Assembly: GCF_017875275.1 (NCBI RefSeq)
Contig: NZ_JAGGML010000001.1
Span: 930,001 to 994,000, forward strand
Direction of reading: 5' to 3'
DNA from: Xanthobacter flavus
Lineage (GTDB): Bacteria > Pseudomonadota > Alphaproteobacteria > Rhizobiales > Xanthobacteraceae
DNA: 64,000 bases
Below, piece by piece: positions 1 through 10,700 of the stretch; the first letter of the stretch is position 1; each line of letters opens with the position of its first letter. A program made the translations under genes and the position numbers. The notes beneath the pieces are model-generated. The model ran no database searches. It was not told the DNA's origin and worked only from the letters and a program-made list of their open reading frames with translations.

Positions 1-651
1 GGCGCCAACGGCGAGGACGCCGACACCATCCTGGAGCGCGTCATCCCCCTGCTGAAGGAAGGCGACGTGCTCGCCCATCCCTTCACCCGTCATCCCGGCG
101 GCTTTGTGAACCAGCAGGGCGAAGTCCACCATGTCATCCAGGCGGCGCTCGATCGTGGCCTGAAGGTGGACGTGGGCCATGGCAGCCACTTCTCCTATCG
201 CCTCGCGAAGAAGGCCATCGCCGCCGGCGTCGTGCCGCACACGCTGGGCGCCGACATGCACGGCTACAACACCCATGTCCCCGCCCCCGCCGGCACGCCG
301 GAGGAGCACTATGACGACGAGAACCACCCCTTCAAGGGCCAGGCCCGCTTCAGCCTCACCCAGGCCATGAGCTCCATGATGGCGCTCGGCCTGTCGCTGC
401 AGGACGTGGTGCCCATGGTCACCATCAACCCGGCGAAGATGATCGGCCTCACCGACCGGGTGGGCTCGCTCACGGTGGGCTACGCCGCCGACATCTCGGT
501 GCTGGACGACAATCGCGGCCGCTTCCTGCTGCGCGACAACGAGGACACCAAGGTGGTGGCCGAGCGGCTGCTCACCCCCGCCTTCTGCCTGCGCGCCGGC
601 AAGAAGTTCGACGCCGACGCCGTCATCCTGCCCCGGGCGGTGGCGGCGTGA
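1..651 (+). CDS. Amidohydrolase family protein, 3' part
   Basis: The frame is open from the first base, so this is the C-terminal 216 residues of a larger protein. Visible landmarks are a metal-site region with HPFTRHPGG, a GHGSHFS segment, the TLGADMHGYN stretch (the aspartate position of the superfamily) and the closing VGSLTVGYAADISVLD, typical of the composite domain that ends cyclic amidohydrolases. The family resembles dihydroorotase/hydantoinase-like deacetylases that cleave amide bonds, often cyclic ones, with bound metal. It overlaps the next gene by 4 bp (GTGA), so it starts or continues the molybdenum-hydroxylase operon. Substrate is not recognisable. Family call sure, function open. 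Confidence 0.8.
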   Translation, partial: GANGEDADTILERVIPLLKEGDVLAHPFTRHPGGFVNQQGEVHHVIQAALDRGLKVDVGHGSHFSYRLAKKAIAAGVVPHTLGADMHGYNTHVPAPAGTPEEHYDDENHPFKGQARFSLTQAMSSMMALGLSLQDVVPMVTINPAKMIGLTDRVGSLTVGYAADISVLDDNRGRFLLRDNEDTKVVAERLLTPAFCLRAGKKFDADAVILPRAVAA

Positions 652-1511
652 GCCCGGCATCCGCAGCCGTTCGGCAGGCCCCGCAAGAGGTCTGGGACAC
701 CCTGTCCCAGGCCGAGCGGGATGCCGCCTACAACAACAATGCCGCGGTGAAGGACAGCGCGGCATGGGTCGAGGCGCGCGACAAGGCGGCCCCGCTCTTC
801 CGCGCCGCCACGCCCGCCCATCTGGACATTCCCTACGGCTCCGGCGCGCGGCAGAAGCTGGACATCTATCCCGGAAAGCCGGGCGCGCCCTGCCTCGTCT
901 TCATCCATGGCGGCTATTGGCAGCGCAACACGCGCGAGGTCTTCGCCCATTATGCGGAGGGCCTCCTCGCCCACGGCTGGTCCGTGGCGATGCCGAGCTA
1001 CACGCTGGCACCTGAGGCGCGCCTCGGCGCGATCGTCGCCGAGATGGGCGCGGCGCTCGACCTCATCGCGAAGGACGGCGCGCTGTATGGCCTCACCGGC
1101 CCGGTGGTTGTCTCCGGCTGGTCCGCTGGCGCGCAGCTGGCGGTGATGCAGCTGGACCATCCCGCCGTCGCCGCCGGCCTCGCCATCTCCGGCGTCTATG
1201 AGCTGGCGCCGCTGCGCGACACCTTCCTGAATGCCGCGCTGGATCTCTCGGACGCGGAAATCGCGGCCTGCTCGCCGCTGCGCCATGCGCCGTCGCCGAA
1301 GCCGCTGGCCATCGCCTACGGCACGGCGGAAGTGCCCGCGCTGGTGCATGATTCCCGCGCGCTGGCGGCAAAGCGGGTGGCCGCCCACGCGCCCGGCGCC
1401 CTTCTGCCCATCCTCGGCGCCGACCATTTCTCCATCCTCGACGAATTGCGCCGCCCCGACGGCCTTCTGGTGCGCGCCGCGCTCGACCTGATGGCGGGAG
1501 CGCACGCATGA
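648..1511 (+). CDS. Alpha/beta hydrolase, kynurenine-formamidase-like
   Basis: A 287-residue alpha/beta hydrolase with the oxyanion-hole motif HGGYWQ at residues 87-92 and the nucleophile elbow GWSAGAQ around Ser159; the C-terminal GADHF (about residue 267) supplies the likely catalytic His. HGGYW plus this length is characteristic of arylformamidase-like esterases/amidases. The GTG start overlaps the stop of the amidohydrolase, and its own stop overlaps the next ATG, so it is translationally coupled in both directions. In this setting it probably hydrolyses a formamide or ester released after ring opening; that is inference. No signal peptide, so cytoplasmic. Confidence 0.8.
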   Translation: MSPASAAVRQAPQEVWDTLSQAERDAAYNNNAAVKDSAAWVEARDKAAPLFRAATPAHLDIPYGSGARQKLDIYPGKPGAPCLVFIHGGYWQRNTREVFAHYAEGLLAHGWSVAMPSYTLAPEARLGAIVAEMGAALDLIAKDGALYGLTGPVVVSGWSAGAQLAVMQLDHPAVAAGLAISGVYELAPLRDTFLNAALDLSDAEIAACSPLRHAPSPKPLAIAYGTAEVPALVHDSRALAAKRVAAHAPGALLPILGADHFSILDELRRPDGLLVRAALDLMAGAHA

Positions 1512-3865
1512 GCGAGCCTGGCACTAAAGAGGGCGTCGGCGCCCGGCTTCCCCGCAAGGAAGACGAGCGGCTGATGCGCGGGCGCGGCCAGTTCATCGCC
1601 GATATCCGCCTCGCCGGGATGCAGGATGTCGCCTTCGTGCGCAGCCCGCTGGCCCATGCGCGCATCCACGCCATCCATGTGCCTGATGATCTGAAGGGCC
1701 GCGTCTTCACCGCCGCCGATCTCGACGGGGTGAAGCCCATCCGCGCCGTCTCCGGCCTGCCCGGCTTCAAGGTGTCGGAGCAGCCCGTGCTCGCCACCGG
1801 CAAGGTGCGGCAGGTGGGCGAGCTCATCGCCATGTGCGTCGCCGACACCCGCGCCGAGGCCGAGGACATGGCCGCGCGGGTAGAACTCGACCTGGAAGAG
1901 CTGCCCGCCCTCCACGACATGCTGGAAGCCCGCAAGCCCGGGGCGGCGCTGGTGCACGAGCATTGGGGCGACAACGTCTTTCTCGAAAGCCTCGTGAACA
2001 TCAACATCGAGGCCGCCTTCGACGCGCCGGTCAAGATCTCGCGCACCATCTCCACCGCCCGCCAGTGCATGGCGCCCATCGAGGGGCGCGGCACGGTGGT
2101 GCATTTCGATCACCGCTCCGACCAGCTGGTGGTGCACACCGCCAGCCAGATGCCGCACATCGTGCGCTCGGGCCTCTCCGAATGCCTCGGGCTGGAAGAG
2201 GGGCAGGTCCGCATCATCTCCCCGGACGTGGGCGGCGGCTTCGGCTACAAGGCCATTCTGCTCAGCGAGGACGTCTGCCTTGGCTGGCTCGCACGCAAGA
2301 TCGGCCGGCCCGTGCGCTGGCTGGAGGATCGCCGCGAGCATTTGACCGCCAGCGCCAATTGCCGCGAGCACCATTACGAGATCACGCTCTATGCCGAGCG
2401 CGACGGCACGCTGCGCGGCATCGATTGTGAGGCGAGCGTGGATAGCGGCGCCTATTCCGCCTATCCCTTCTCTGCGTGCCTCGAAGCCGCGCAGGTGGCG
2501 AGCATCCTGCCCGGCCCCTACGACTTCCCCGCCTATCGCTGCCGCACCTGGTCGGTGGCCACCAACAAGTGCCCGATCCTGCCCTATCGCGGCGTGGCAC
2601 GCACCGGCGTGTGCTTCGCGCTGGAAGTGGCGCTGGATGCGCTGGCGGCCGAACTCGGCCTCGCCCCGGAAGTGGTTCGGCTGAAGAACCTCGTGCGGCC
2701 GGAGCAGATGCCGTTCGACAACATCACCAACAAGCATTTCGACAGCGGCGATTATCCCGAGGCGCTGCGGCAGGCGCTGGACGCCATCAAGGCCGATGCG
2801 GTGCGCACGCGCCAGCAGGCGGGGGAGCCGGACGGCCGCCGCATCGGCCTTGGCCTCTCCATCTATTGCGAGCAGGCAGCGCACGGCACCTCGGTTTATT
2901 CGGGCTGGGGCATTCCCATGGTGCCCGGCCACGAGCAGGCCGGCGCGCGCCTGACCCCGGACGGCGGGCTGGAACTGCGCATCGGCGCCCATTCCCACGG
3001 CCAGGGGCTGGAGACGACGCTGGCGCAGGTCGCCCACGAAATCCTCGGAATGCCCGTCGCCCGCACCCGCCTTGTTCATGGCGACACGGCCATGACGCCC
3101 TATTCCACCGGCAGCTGGGGCTCGCGGGTGATGGTGATGGCCGGCGGCGCCGTGGCGACCGCCTGCACCGAGCTTGCCGAGCGCATCCGCCGCATCGGCG
3201 CGCACATGCTCCAGGCGCGGCCCGAGGATGTGCGGCTCGAAGGCGGCCGCGTGGTCGGTCCGTCCGGCGACGTGACCATCCAGCAGGTGGCGCACACCTG
3301 GTATCGCCGCCCGCAGGACCTGCCGGCGGACGTGGACCCGCACGGCCTCGAAGTCACCGCCGGCTACAAGCCGGTGCGCGACAGCGGCACCTTCAGCTAC
3401 GCGGCCCATGCGGTGGTCGTCGCGGTGGACCCGGACCTCGGCGAGGTGGAGATCCTCGATTACGCCATCGTGGAAGACGGCGGCACGCTGGTGAACCCCA
3501 TGGTGGTGGACGGCCAGATCATCGGCGGCCTCGCCCAGGGCATCGGCACCGCGCTCTATGAGGAGATGGCGTTCGACGCCTCCGGCCAGCCGCTGGCCTC
3601 GACGCTGGCGGATTATCTCCTGCCCGGCGCGCCGGAAGTGCCCATGCCCTTCATCGGCCACATGGAAACGCCCTCGCCCTATACCAAGTTCGGCGTGAAG
3701 GGCATCGGCGAGGGCGGGGCCATCGCGCCGCCCGCCGCCATCGCCAACGCCATCAACGACGCGCTCCGGCCCCTCGGCGCCGAAATGCTGCGCTCCCCCG
3801 TGACGCCCCGGCGCATCGTGGAGCAGGTGCTGGCGGTGCGCGCCGGCGAAAGGAGCGCGGCATGA
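1508..3865 (+). CDS. Xanthine dehydrogenase/CoxL-family molybdopterin-binding subunit
   Basis: A 785-residue large subunit of a molybdenum hydroxylase. The N-terminal hammerhead domain starts with PRKEDERLMRGRGQF; the Moco-binding GGGFG lies at residues 242-246 and the catalytic Glu is in GIGEGGA near residue 735. The loop that reads AYRCSFR in true form I CO dehydrogenases reads PYRGVARTG here, so this is not a CO dehydrogenase; hydroxylation of an N-heterocycle or aldehyde is more likely. It forms a heterotrimer with the FAD and Fe-S subunits encoded immediately downstream, each with 4-bp overlaps. Length is normal for the family. Substrate unknown. Confidence 0.9.
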   Translation: MSEPGTKEGVGARLPRKEDERLMRGRGQFIADIRLAGMQDVAFVRSPLAHARIHAIHVPDDLKGRVFTAADLDGVKPIRAVSGLPGFKVSEQPVLATGKVRQVGELIAMCVADTRAEAEDMAARVELDLEELPALHDMLEARKPGAALVHEHWGDNVFLESLVNINIEAAFDAPVKISRTISTARQCMAPIEGRGTVVHFDHRSDQLVVHTASQMPHIVRSGLSECLGLEEGQVRIISPDVGGGFGYKAILLSEDVCLGWLARKIGRPVRWLEDRREHLTASANCREHHYEITLYAERDGTLRGIDCEASVDSGAYSAYPFSACLEAAQVASILPGPYDFPAYRCRTWSVATNKCPILPYRGVARTGVCFALEVALDALAAELGLAPEVVRLKNLVRPEQMPFDNITNKHFDSGDYPEALRQALDAIKADAVRTRQQAGEPDGRRIGLGLSIYCEQAAHGTSVYSGWGIPMVPGHEQAGARLTPDGGLELRIGAHSHGQGLETTLAQVAHEILGMPVARTRLVHGDTAMTPYSTGSWGSRVMVMAGGAVATACTELAERIRRIGAHMLQARPEDVRLEGGRVVGPSGDVTIQQVAHTWYRRPQDLPADVDPHGLEVTAGYKPVRDSGTFSYAAHAVVVAVDPDLGEVEILDYAIVEDGGTLVNPMVVDGQIIGGLAQGIGTALYEEMAFDASGQPLASTLADYLLPGAPEVPMPFIGHMETPSPYTKFGVKGIGEGGAIAPPAAIANAINDALRPLGAEMLRSPVTPRRIVEQVLAVRAGERSAA

Positions 3866-4725
3866 AGCCCGCCCCCTTCCGCATCGAGCGCCCGCACACC
3901 ATCGCCGACGCCGTCGCGCTGCTCGTCTCCGGCGGGGACGGCGCGAAGGTGATGGCCGGCGGCCAGTCCCTCGGCCCCATGCTCAATCTGCGCCTCGCCA
4001 CGCCCGACCTGATCGTCGATCTCTCCGGCATCGACGCCCTTCGCACCGTGCGCGAAGAGGCCGGGCACAGGGTCTATGGCGCCCTCGTCACCCACGCCGA
4101 TGTGGAGGACAGCCGCGCCCCGGACGTGGGCCCAAATATCTTGCGCCGCGTGGCCGGTGGCATCGCCTATCGCGCGGTGCGAAATCGCGGCACCATCGGC
4201 GGCAGCCTATCCCACGCCGATCCCGCCGCCGACTGGGTGAATGCCTTGTCCGTGCTCGGTGCCGAGGTGGAGATCGCCGGGCCGGCGGGCACGCGCCGCC
4301 TCGCCATGGGCGCCTTCCTCGCCGGGGCGCTCGCCACCGCGCTGGCGCCAGGCGAAATCCTCGTTTCCGTGCGGGTGCCCAAGGTGCCCGCCACCGCGCG
4401 CTTCGGCTATGTGAAGCACTGCCGCAAGGTGGGCGAATTCGCCCACGCCATCGGTGCCGTGCTGATCGATTCCGCCGCCGGCACCGGCCGCGCGCTGATG
4501 GGCGCCATCGACGCGCCGCCTCTCGTCTTCGCTGATGCCGCGCCGCTGTTTGGCGGCCGCATCGATGCCGGCTTCTCCACGCGCTTCGACGCCTCCACCG
4601 CCGACGCGGCCCTTACCGCAGCCGGCATGACGGACGCGGTGGACCGCCATGTCCACGTCGAAGTGCTGCGCCGCGCCGTCGCCCAGGCCGCCAGCCTCTT
4701 CACCGACACGCGGAGCGCCGCATGA
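3862..4725 (+). CDS. Molybdenum hydroxylase FAD-binding subunit (CoxM-like)
   Basis: A 287-residue flavoprotein subunit. The two pyrophosphate-binding signatures of the CoxM/vanillyl-oxidase fold are present: AGGQS at residues 32-36 and TIGGS at 111-115, followed by the C-terminal CO dehydrogenase flavoprotein domain. It passes electrons from the Fe-S subunit to an acceptor. It starts at ATG 3862 overlapping the large-subunit stop (ATGA) and ends with another ATGA overlap, which suggests balanced synthesis of the three subunits. The gene order large-medium-small follows the XDH-like variant rather than the M-S-L order of cox operons. Confidence 0.9.
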   Translation: MKPAPFRIERPHTIADAVALLVSGGDGAKVMAGGQSLGPMLNLRLATPDLIVDLSGIDALRTVREEAGHRVYGALVTHADVEDSRAPDVGPNILRRVAGGIAYRAVRNRGTIGGSLSHADPAADWVNALSVLGAEVEIAGPAGTRRLAMGAFLAGALATALAPGEILVSVRVPKVPATARFGYVKHCRKVGEFAHAIGAVLIDSAAGTGRALMGAIDAPPLVFADAAPLFGGRIDAGFSTRFDASTADAALTAAGMTDAVDRHVHVEVLRRAVAQAASLFTDTRSAA

Positions 4726-5936
4726 CCGCTTCGCCAAGGCCCGAGACCCTCGCCATGGGCGCGTCCCGCATGATCTCGCTGACCCTCAACGGCCGCCCCG
4801 TGACGGCCGAGGCCGAGGGGCGCACCAACCTCGCCGATTTCGTGCGCGACACGCTGAACCTCACCGGCACCCATCTCGGCTGCGAGCACGGCGTGTGCGG
4901 CGCCTGCACCATCCTCGTGGATGGCGAGCCGGCCCGCGCCTGCCTTTCCTTCGCCGGTGCCTGCCAGGGGGCGGATGTCGTCACCATCGAGGGGTTGGAT
5001 GATGATCCCGTCACCGCCGAGCTGCGCGCCGCCTTCAATCGCGAGCACGCGCTCCAGTGCGGCTTCTGCACGCCGGGCATGCTGGTGTCCGCGCGCGACC
5101 TCGTGCTGCGCCTGCCCGAGGCGGACGAGACGCGCATCCGGCTCGGCCTCGCCGGCAATCTCTGCCGCTGCACCGGCTATGCGGGCATCGTGAAGGCGGT
5201 GGCCTCCGTCATCGCCGCCCGGCGGGCGCAGGGCATCGGCCCCATGACCACCGAGCGCCGCCTCGGCCCGGTGGGCGCGCGGACGGGCGGCGCGGTTTCC
5301 GCCGCGCTGCCAGCGAGCGTTGCCATCACGGCGGGGCCGTCCTCCGTCACCACCTCCCTCGCCGAGGATTTCACCCCCGCCCACAGCTTCGAGCAGAGCT
5401 TCGAGGTGCCCTTCCCGCCGGCCGAGGTGTTCGCTTTCTTCGGCCACATCGAGGAAGTGGCGGCCTGCCTGCCCGGCGCGGTCATCGATGCCATGCCCTC
5501 GCCGGACAACGTGCAGGGCGGCATGCGGGTGAAGCTCGGCCCCATCGCCACCACCTTCCGCGGCGGCGCCCGCATCGGCCGCGACGAGGCGATGAAGAGC
5601 GGCACCATCCATGGCGCGGGCGCCGACGGGCGTTCGCGCACGGAAGGCATCATCCGCTATCGCGTCACGGACGGGGCGGCGCCCGGCTCCTCCCGCGTCG
5701 CGCTGGATGTGGGCTACACGCTGAAGGGGCCGCTTGCCCAGTTCGGCCGGCCGGGACTCGTGCGCGAGGTGGCGGGGCGGCTCATCGCCGAATTCGCGGC
5801 GAACCTCGAAGCCCGCCTTTCCGGCACCGCGCCGCCGCCCGTAGAGGCGCGCGGCCTCGACCCGCTCAAGCTTCTCTTCTCGCTCGTTTCCGATCGCCTC
5901 GGCCGCCTGTGGCGCCGTGGCGGCCCCTCCTCTTGA
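4722..5936 (+). CDS. Fused [2Fe-2S] subunit (CoxS-like) and CoxG-like SRPBCC domain
   Basis: A 404-residue protein. Residues about 17-165 are a typical small subunit: plant-ferredoxin cluster cysteines 54, 59, 62 and 74, and helical-domain cysteines 113, 116, 148 and 150 (CGFCTPGM and NLCRCTGYAG). After an Ala/Gly-rich linker (about 170-220) comes a second domain of the CoxG/SRPBCC type, starting FEQSFEVPFPPAEVFAFF and running to the C-terminus. Stand-alone small subunits have about 160 residues, so the gene is more than twice the usual length. CoxG in CO oxidisers anchors or matures the enzyme at the membrane; here it would be delivered in cis. The overlapping ATG 4722 was chosen; ATG 4770 is an alternative start. 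Confidence 0.88.
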   Translation: MTASPRPETLAMGASRMISLTLNGRPVTAEAEGRTNLADFVRDTLNLTGTHLGCEHGVCGACTILVDGEPARACLSFAGACQGADVVTIEGLDDDPVTAELRAAFNREHALQCGFCTPGMLVSARDLVLRLPEADETRIRLGLAGNLCRCTGYAGIVKAVASVIAARRAQGIGPMTTERRLGPVGARTGGAVSAALPASVAITAGPSSVTTSLAEDFTPAHSFEQSFEVPFPPAEVFAFFGHIEEVAACLPGAVIDAMPSPDNVQGGMRVKLGPIATTFRGGARIGRDEAMKSGTIHGAGADGRSRTEGIIRYRVTDGAAPGSSRVALDVGYTLKGPLAQFGRPGLVREVAGRLIAEFAANLEARLSGTAPPPVEARGLDPLKLLFSLVSDRLGRLWRRGGPSS

Positions 5937-5968
5937 CCCTGACTGCCCTTCGAGACTGGAGACCATCC

Positions 5969-7129
5969 ATGATGATGTCACGCCGGACTACCCTCGCCGC
6001 CCTCGCCTTCAGCCTCATGGCCGGCACGGCCTTCGCCGCCGACACCATCAAGATCGGCGTCAACGAGCCCCTCACCGGCGCCTTCGCGGCCTCCGGCACC
6101 TATGTGGTGAACGGCGCCAAGATCGCCGCCGACGAGATCAACGCCAAGGGCGGCATCCTCGGCAAGAAGGTCGAGCTGGTCATCGAAGACAACAAGAGCA
6201 ACCCGACCGAAGCCGCCTCGGTGGCGGAAAAGCTCATCACCTCCGACAAGGTGCCGGTGCTGATGGGCGCCTGGGGCTCCTCGCTCACCCTCGCCACCAT
6301 GCCGAAGCTGGAGGAATATTCCGTGCCGATGCTGGTGGAGACCTCCTCCTCCGGCAAGATCACCACCTCCGGCAACCCCTTCATCTTCCGCATCTCGCCC
6401 CCGTCGGCGGTCGAGGCGGAAGCGTTCGAGCCCAGCGTCAAGAAGCTCGGCCTGAAGAAGGTGGACTTCCTCGTCATCAACAACGACTGGGGCCGTGGCG
6501 CCGCCGTCGACTTCTCCAAGATGCTGAAGGCCAACGGCGTCGAGGTCGGCCTCGTGGAGACCATGGACCAGTCGGCACAGGACATGAGCGCCCAGCTCGC
6601 CAAGCTGAAGGCCTCCGACGCCGACACCATCATGGTGACGAGCGCGGTGGACCAGCTCACCCTCCTGTTCAAGCAGATGGCGGCGCTGGGCCTGAAGAAG
6701 CGCGTCATCACCACCGGCGGCTCGCAGAATCCGGACCAGATCATCGCCCAGGCCGGCGCGGCGGCAGACGGCACCATGCACCTCACGACCTTCCTGCCCT
6801 GGTGGCCGGAAAAGACCCCGAACCCCGAGGCCACCGCCTATTTCCTCAACGAGTGGAAGAAGCGCGGCTTCGACTTCGCCGGTGCCACCGAGAGCTTCCG
6901 TGGCTATGACGGCATCCGCACGGTGGCGGCGGCCATCGCTGCCGGCGGCGGCACCGATCCCGCCTCCATCCAGAAGGGCTTCTGGAAGGTGGACTTCATG
7001 GGCCTCAACGGCCCCATCAAGTTCCAGAAGAGCGGCCCGGCGGGCAAGGAAAGCGGCCAGTCCAAGCCCAACGTCTACATCATCGAGATTTCCGGCGGGA
7101 AGGTGAACCAGGTTCAGCTCGGCGGCTGA
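5969..7129 (+). CDS. ABC transporter substrate-binding protein, branched-chain amino acid type
   Basis: A 386-residue periplasmic binding protein (Leu/Ile/Val-binding, type I fold). A Sec signal peptide is clear: MSRR, a hydrophobic core and cleavage after TAFA. The mature protein begins DTIKIGVNEPLTGAFAASG, the family's usual opening. Three consecutive ATG codons stand at 5969, 5972 and 5975; the first is reported. The frame stays open far upstream because of GC bias, but that upstream part overlaps the Fe-S subunit. It is the first of five transporter genes and presumably captures the substrate of the molybdenum hydroxylase. The ligand cannot be read from sequence. Confidence 0.9.
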   Translation: MMMSRRTTLAALAFSLMAGTAFAADTIKIGVNEPLTGAFAASGTYVVNGAKIAADEINAKGGILGKKVELVIEDNKSNPTEAASVAEKLITSDKVPVLMGAWGSSLTLATMPKLEEYSVPMLVETSSSGKITTSGNPFIFRISPPSAVEAEAFEPSVKKLGLKKVDFLVINNDWGRGAAVDFSKMLKANGVEVGLVETMDQSAQDMSAQLAKLKASDADTIMVTSAVDQLTLLFKQMAALGLKKRVITTGGSQNPDQIIAQAGAAADGTMHLTTFLPWWPEKTPNPEATAYFLNEWKKRGFDFAGATESFRGYDGIRTVAAAIAAGGGTDPASIQKGFWKVDFMGLNGPIKFQKSGPAGKESGQSKPNVYIIEISGGKVNQVQLGG

Positions 7130-7150
7130 TCCGGTTCTACTCAAATTCCT

Positions 7151-7201
7151 CCGCCCTTGGGCGGCGCTTCAGGTGGGGGACGGCTCGGGCCGCCCCCCAC
7201 C
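7151..7201 (+). promoter_or_regulatory. Two stem-loops between binding protein and permease genes
   Basis: The 102-bp gap holds CCGCCC-TT-GGGCGG (7151-7164) and a longer GC-rich hairpin at 7172-7201 (GGTGGGGG, an A/C mismatch, CGGC, a TCGG tetraloop, GCCG, CCCCCACC). There is no T-run, so simple intrinsic termination is unlikely. Such hairpins after periplasmic-binding-protein cistrons commonly protect the upstream mRNA and lower expression of the permease genes; that role is inferred here. Confidence 0.5.
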
Positions 7202-7231
7202 CTGCCCCGAACGCCAGACCGGACAGGCCAG

Positions 7232-8104
7232 ATGGACCAATTGCTGCAACACATCTTCAACGCGCTGGTGCTCGGCGGCACCTATGCGCTCCTGGGCATC
7301 GGCCTCACCTTGATCTTCGGCATCATGAACGTGGTGAACTTCACCCACGGCGCGCTCTACACCTTCGGCGGCTACGCCATGTATCTGGCCGCCGTGGCGC
7401 TGGGACTGAACTTCTTCGTGGCGCTGCCGGTGGCCCTCGTGGCCGGTCTCGTGCTCGGCGCGCTCATCGAGTTCACCCTGCTGCGGCCACTGCGCCGCTC
7501 GGACATCGACACCACCATGCTGGTGATGATCGGCGCGGGCATCATCATGCAGTCCGGCACGCTCTGGATCTTCGGCGGCGTCGCCAAGGCCGTGCCCACG
7601 CCCTTCCCGGCGCAGCCGCTCACCTTCGGCCCGGTGTCGCTCTCCTACGTGAATTTGTTCGTGCTGTGCGCGGCGGTGGCGCTCATCGCCATCACCTACT
7701 TCACCATCAACGGCACCAAGCTCGGCCGCGCCATGCGCTGCACCTTCCAGGACCATGACACGGCGTCGCTGATGGGCGTCAATGTCTCGCTCATCTACAC
7801 AGCCACCTTCGCCATCGGCTCGGCGCTGGCATCGGCGGCGGGCGCGCTGCTCGGGCCGGTCTATGTGGTGACGCCGCAGATGGGCGACCTCGCGGCGGTG
7901 AAGGCCTTCGCCATCGTCATCCTCGGCGGCCTCGGCTCCATCTCGGGCGCCACCATCGGCGGCTTCATCCTCGCCTTCGCGGAGGAGCTGGGCGCCGGCT
8001 ACATCTCCTCGGGATATCGCGACGCCATGGGCTTCCTCATCATCATCGCGGTTCTGCTGGTGAAGCCCACCGGCCTGTTCGCGCGTGCGGAGCGGATCGG
8101 ATGA
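7232..8104 (+). CDS. ABC transporter permease (LivH-like)
   Basis: A 290-residue inner-membrane permease of the branched-chain amino acid (HAAT) family with about eight hydrophobic segments. The opening IFNALVLGGTYALLGIGLTLIFG and the segment NVVNFTHGALY are diagnostic for LivH. Start ATG 7232 gives the family's normal N-terminus; a longer in-frame start at 7157 would add a Gly/Pro-rich leader lying in the hairpin region and was rejected. It ends in a 4-bp overlap with the LivM-like gene. Confidence 0.9.
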   Translation: MDQLLQHIFNALVLGGTYALLGIGLTLIFGIMNVVNFTHGALYTFGGYAMYLAAVALGLNFFVALPVALVAGLVLGALIEFTLLRPLRRSDIDTTMLVMIGAGIIMQSGTLWIFGGVAKAVPTPFPAQPLTFGPVSLSYVNLFVLCAAVALIAITYFTINGTKLGRAMRCTFQDHDTASLMGVNVSLIYTATFAIGSALASAAGALLGPVYVVTPQMGDLAAVKAFAIVILGGLGSISGATIGGFILAFAEELGAGYISSGYRDAMGFLIIIAVLLVKPTGLFARAERIG

Positions 8105-9146
8105 CGCGCCTCATCGCCCCCCTGTTCCTGGTCGTCTTCGCCCTGCTGCCGCTGGGCCTCACCGACCCCTATCTGCTCAATGCCCTCATCATCACGGGCA
8201 TCCTCACCATCTGCGCCATGAGCCTCAACCTGCTGCTGGGCTTCACCGGACAGCTCAGCCTCGGGCATGTGGCCTTCTTCGGCATCGGCGCCTATGTCAG
8301 CGCGCTCACGGCGCTTGGCTTCGACGTGAGCCTGCCCTTCGGCATGCGCGTCACCCACGAGGGTGGCTCGCCGCTCCTCGGCTTCGTACTCGCCATCGTG
8401 CTCACCGGGCTGTGCGGCTACCTCATCGGGCGGCTGTCGTTCCGGGTGCGCGGTGCCTACTTCGTCATCGTCACCATCTCGTTCGCCGAGGTGGTGCGGC
8501 TGGTGGCGCTGAACTGGGTGGAGCTGACGCAGGGCCCCCTCGCCCTCACTGCCATTCCCAACATGGTGCTGCCGGTACCCAGCCTCGGCGACGTGGCGCT
8601 GCGCTCCAAGATGCAGAACTATTATCTGGTGCTGGCGGTTGGGGTGGCGAGCTATCTCCTCATCGCGCGCCTCGTGGCCTCGCGCTTCGGCCGGGCCATG
8701 CGGGGGCTGAAGGAGAATGAGTCCCTCGCGCTCTCCCTCGGCATCAACGCCACGCGGACGCTCACCATCGCCGCCACCGTCTCGGCCGCCATGGCGGGGG
8801 CGGCGGGCAGCCTTTATGCCCACTACATCCGCATCATCGATCCGGACGTGTTCCTGTTCTCCTACACCGTCACCATGGTCATCATGGTGGTGTCCGGCGG
8901 CAAGGGCACGCTGGCGGGGCCGCTGGTGGGCGGCATCATCTTCGGGCTGCTGCCGGTGGCGCTGCGCCCGGTGATGGCGCCGGAAGCGCAGTGGATCGTC
9001 TACGGCGCCATCCTCATCGCCATCCTGTTCCTGATGCCGCGCGGCATCGTGCCGGCGCTGGAAGGCCTTGCCGAGCGCATCGCGGCCCGCAGGAAGGCCA
9101 GTGACAAGCCATCCGACGCGATGCCTGCCAAGATGGGAGCGAACCC

Positions 9147-9150
<4 letters not shown>
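8101..9150 (+). CDS. ABC transporter permease (LivM-like)
   Basis: A 349-residue second permease of the HAAT importer, with the family motif MSLNLLLGFTGQLSLGHVAFFGIGAY near residues 40-65 and about ten membrane spans. The last 35 or so residues (after MPRGIVPALEGL) form a hydrophilic tail rich in Lys, Arg and Ala. It overlaps both neighbours by 4 bp. It pairs with the LivH-like protein to form the membrane channel. Confidence 0.9.
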
Positions 9151-10668
<1,518 letters not shown>

Positions 10669-10700
10669 GGCGTCTTCCCCGGCCCCGCCGGCCGGGCAGA

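Noticed and set aside
1316-3661. A 781-codon open frame antisense to the molybdopterin subunit
   Set aside because: Long antisense frames are expected with such GC bias. The translation is low-complexity (Arg, Gly, His, Ala) and matches no family, while the sense strand encodes a complete enzyme.
1508-5936. Calling the molybdenum enzyme a CO dehydrogenase because of the CoxL, CoxM, CoxS and CoxG resemblance
   Set aside because: The active-site loop AYRCSFR is absent (PYRGVARTG instead), and the gene order and neighbours fit a heterocycle hydroxylase.
5057-5968. N-terminal extension of the ABC binding protein by about 300 codons
   Set aside because: The extension overlaps the Fe-S subunit gene and is Arg/His-rich noise. 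The signal peptide begins at 5969.
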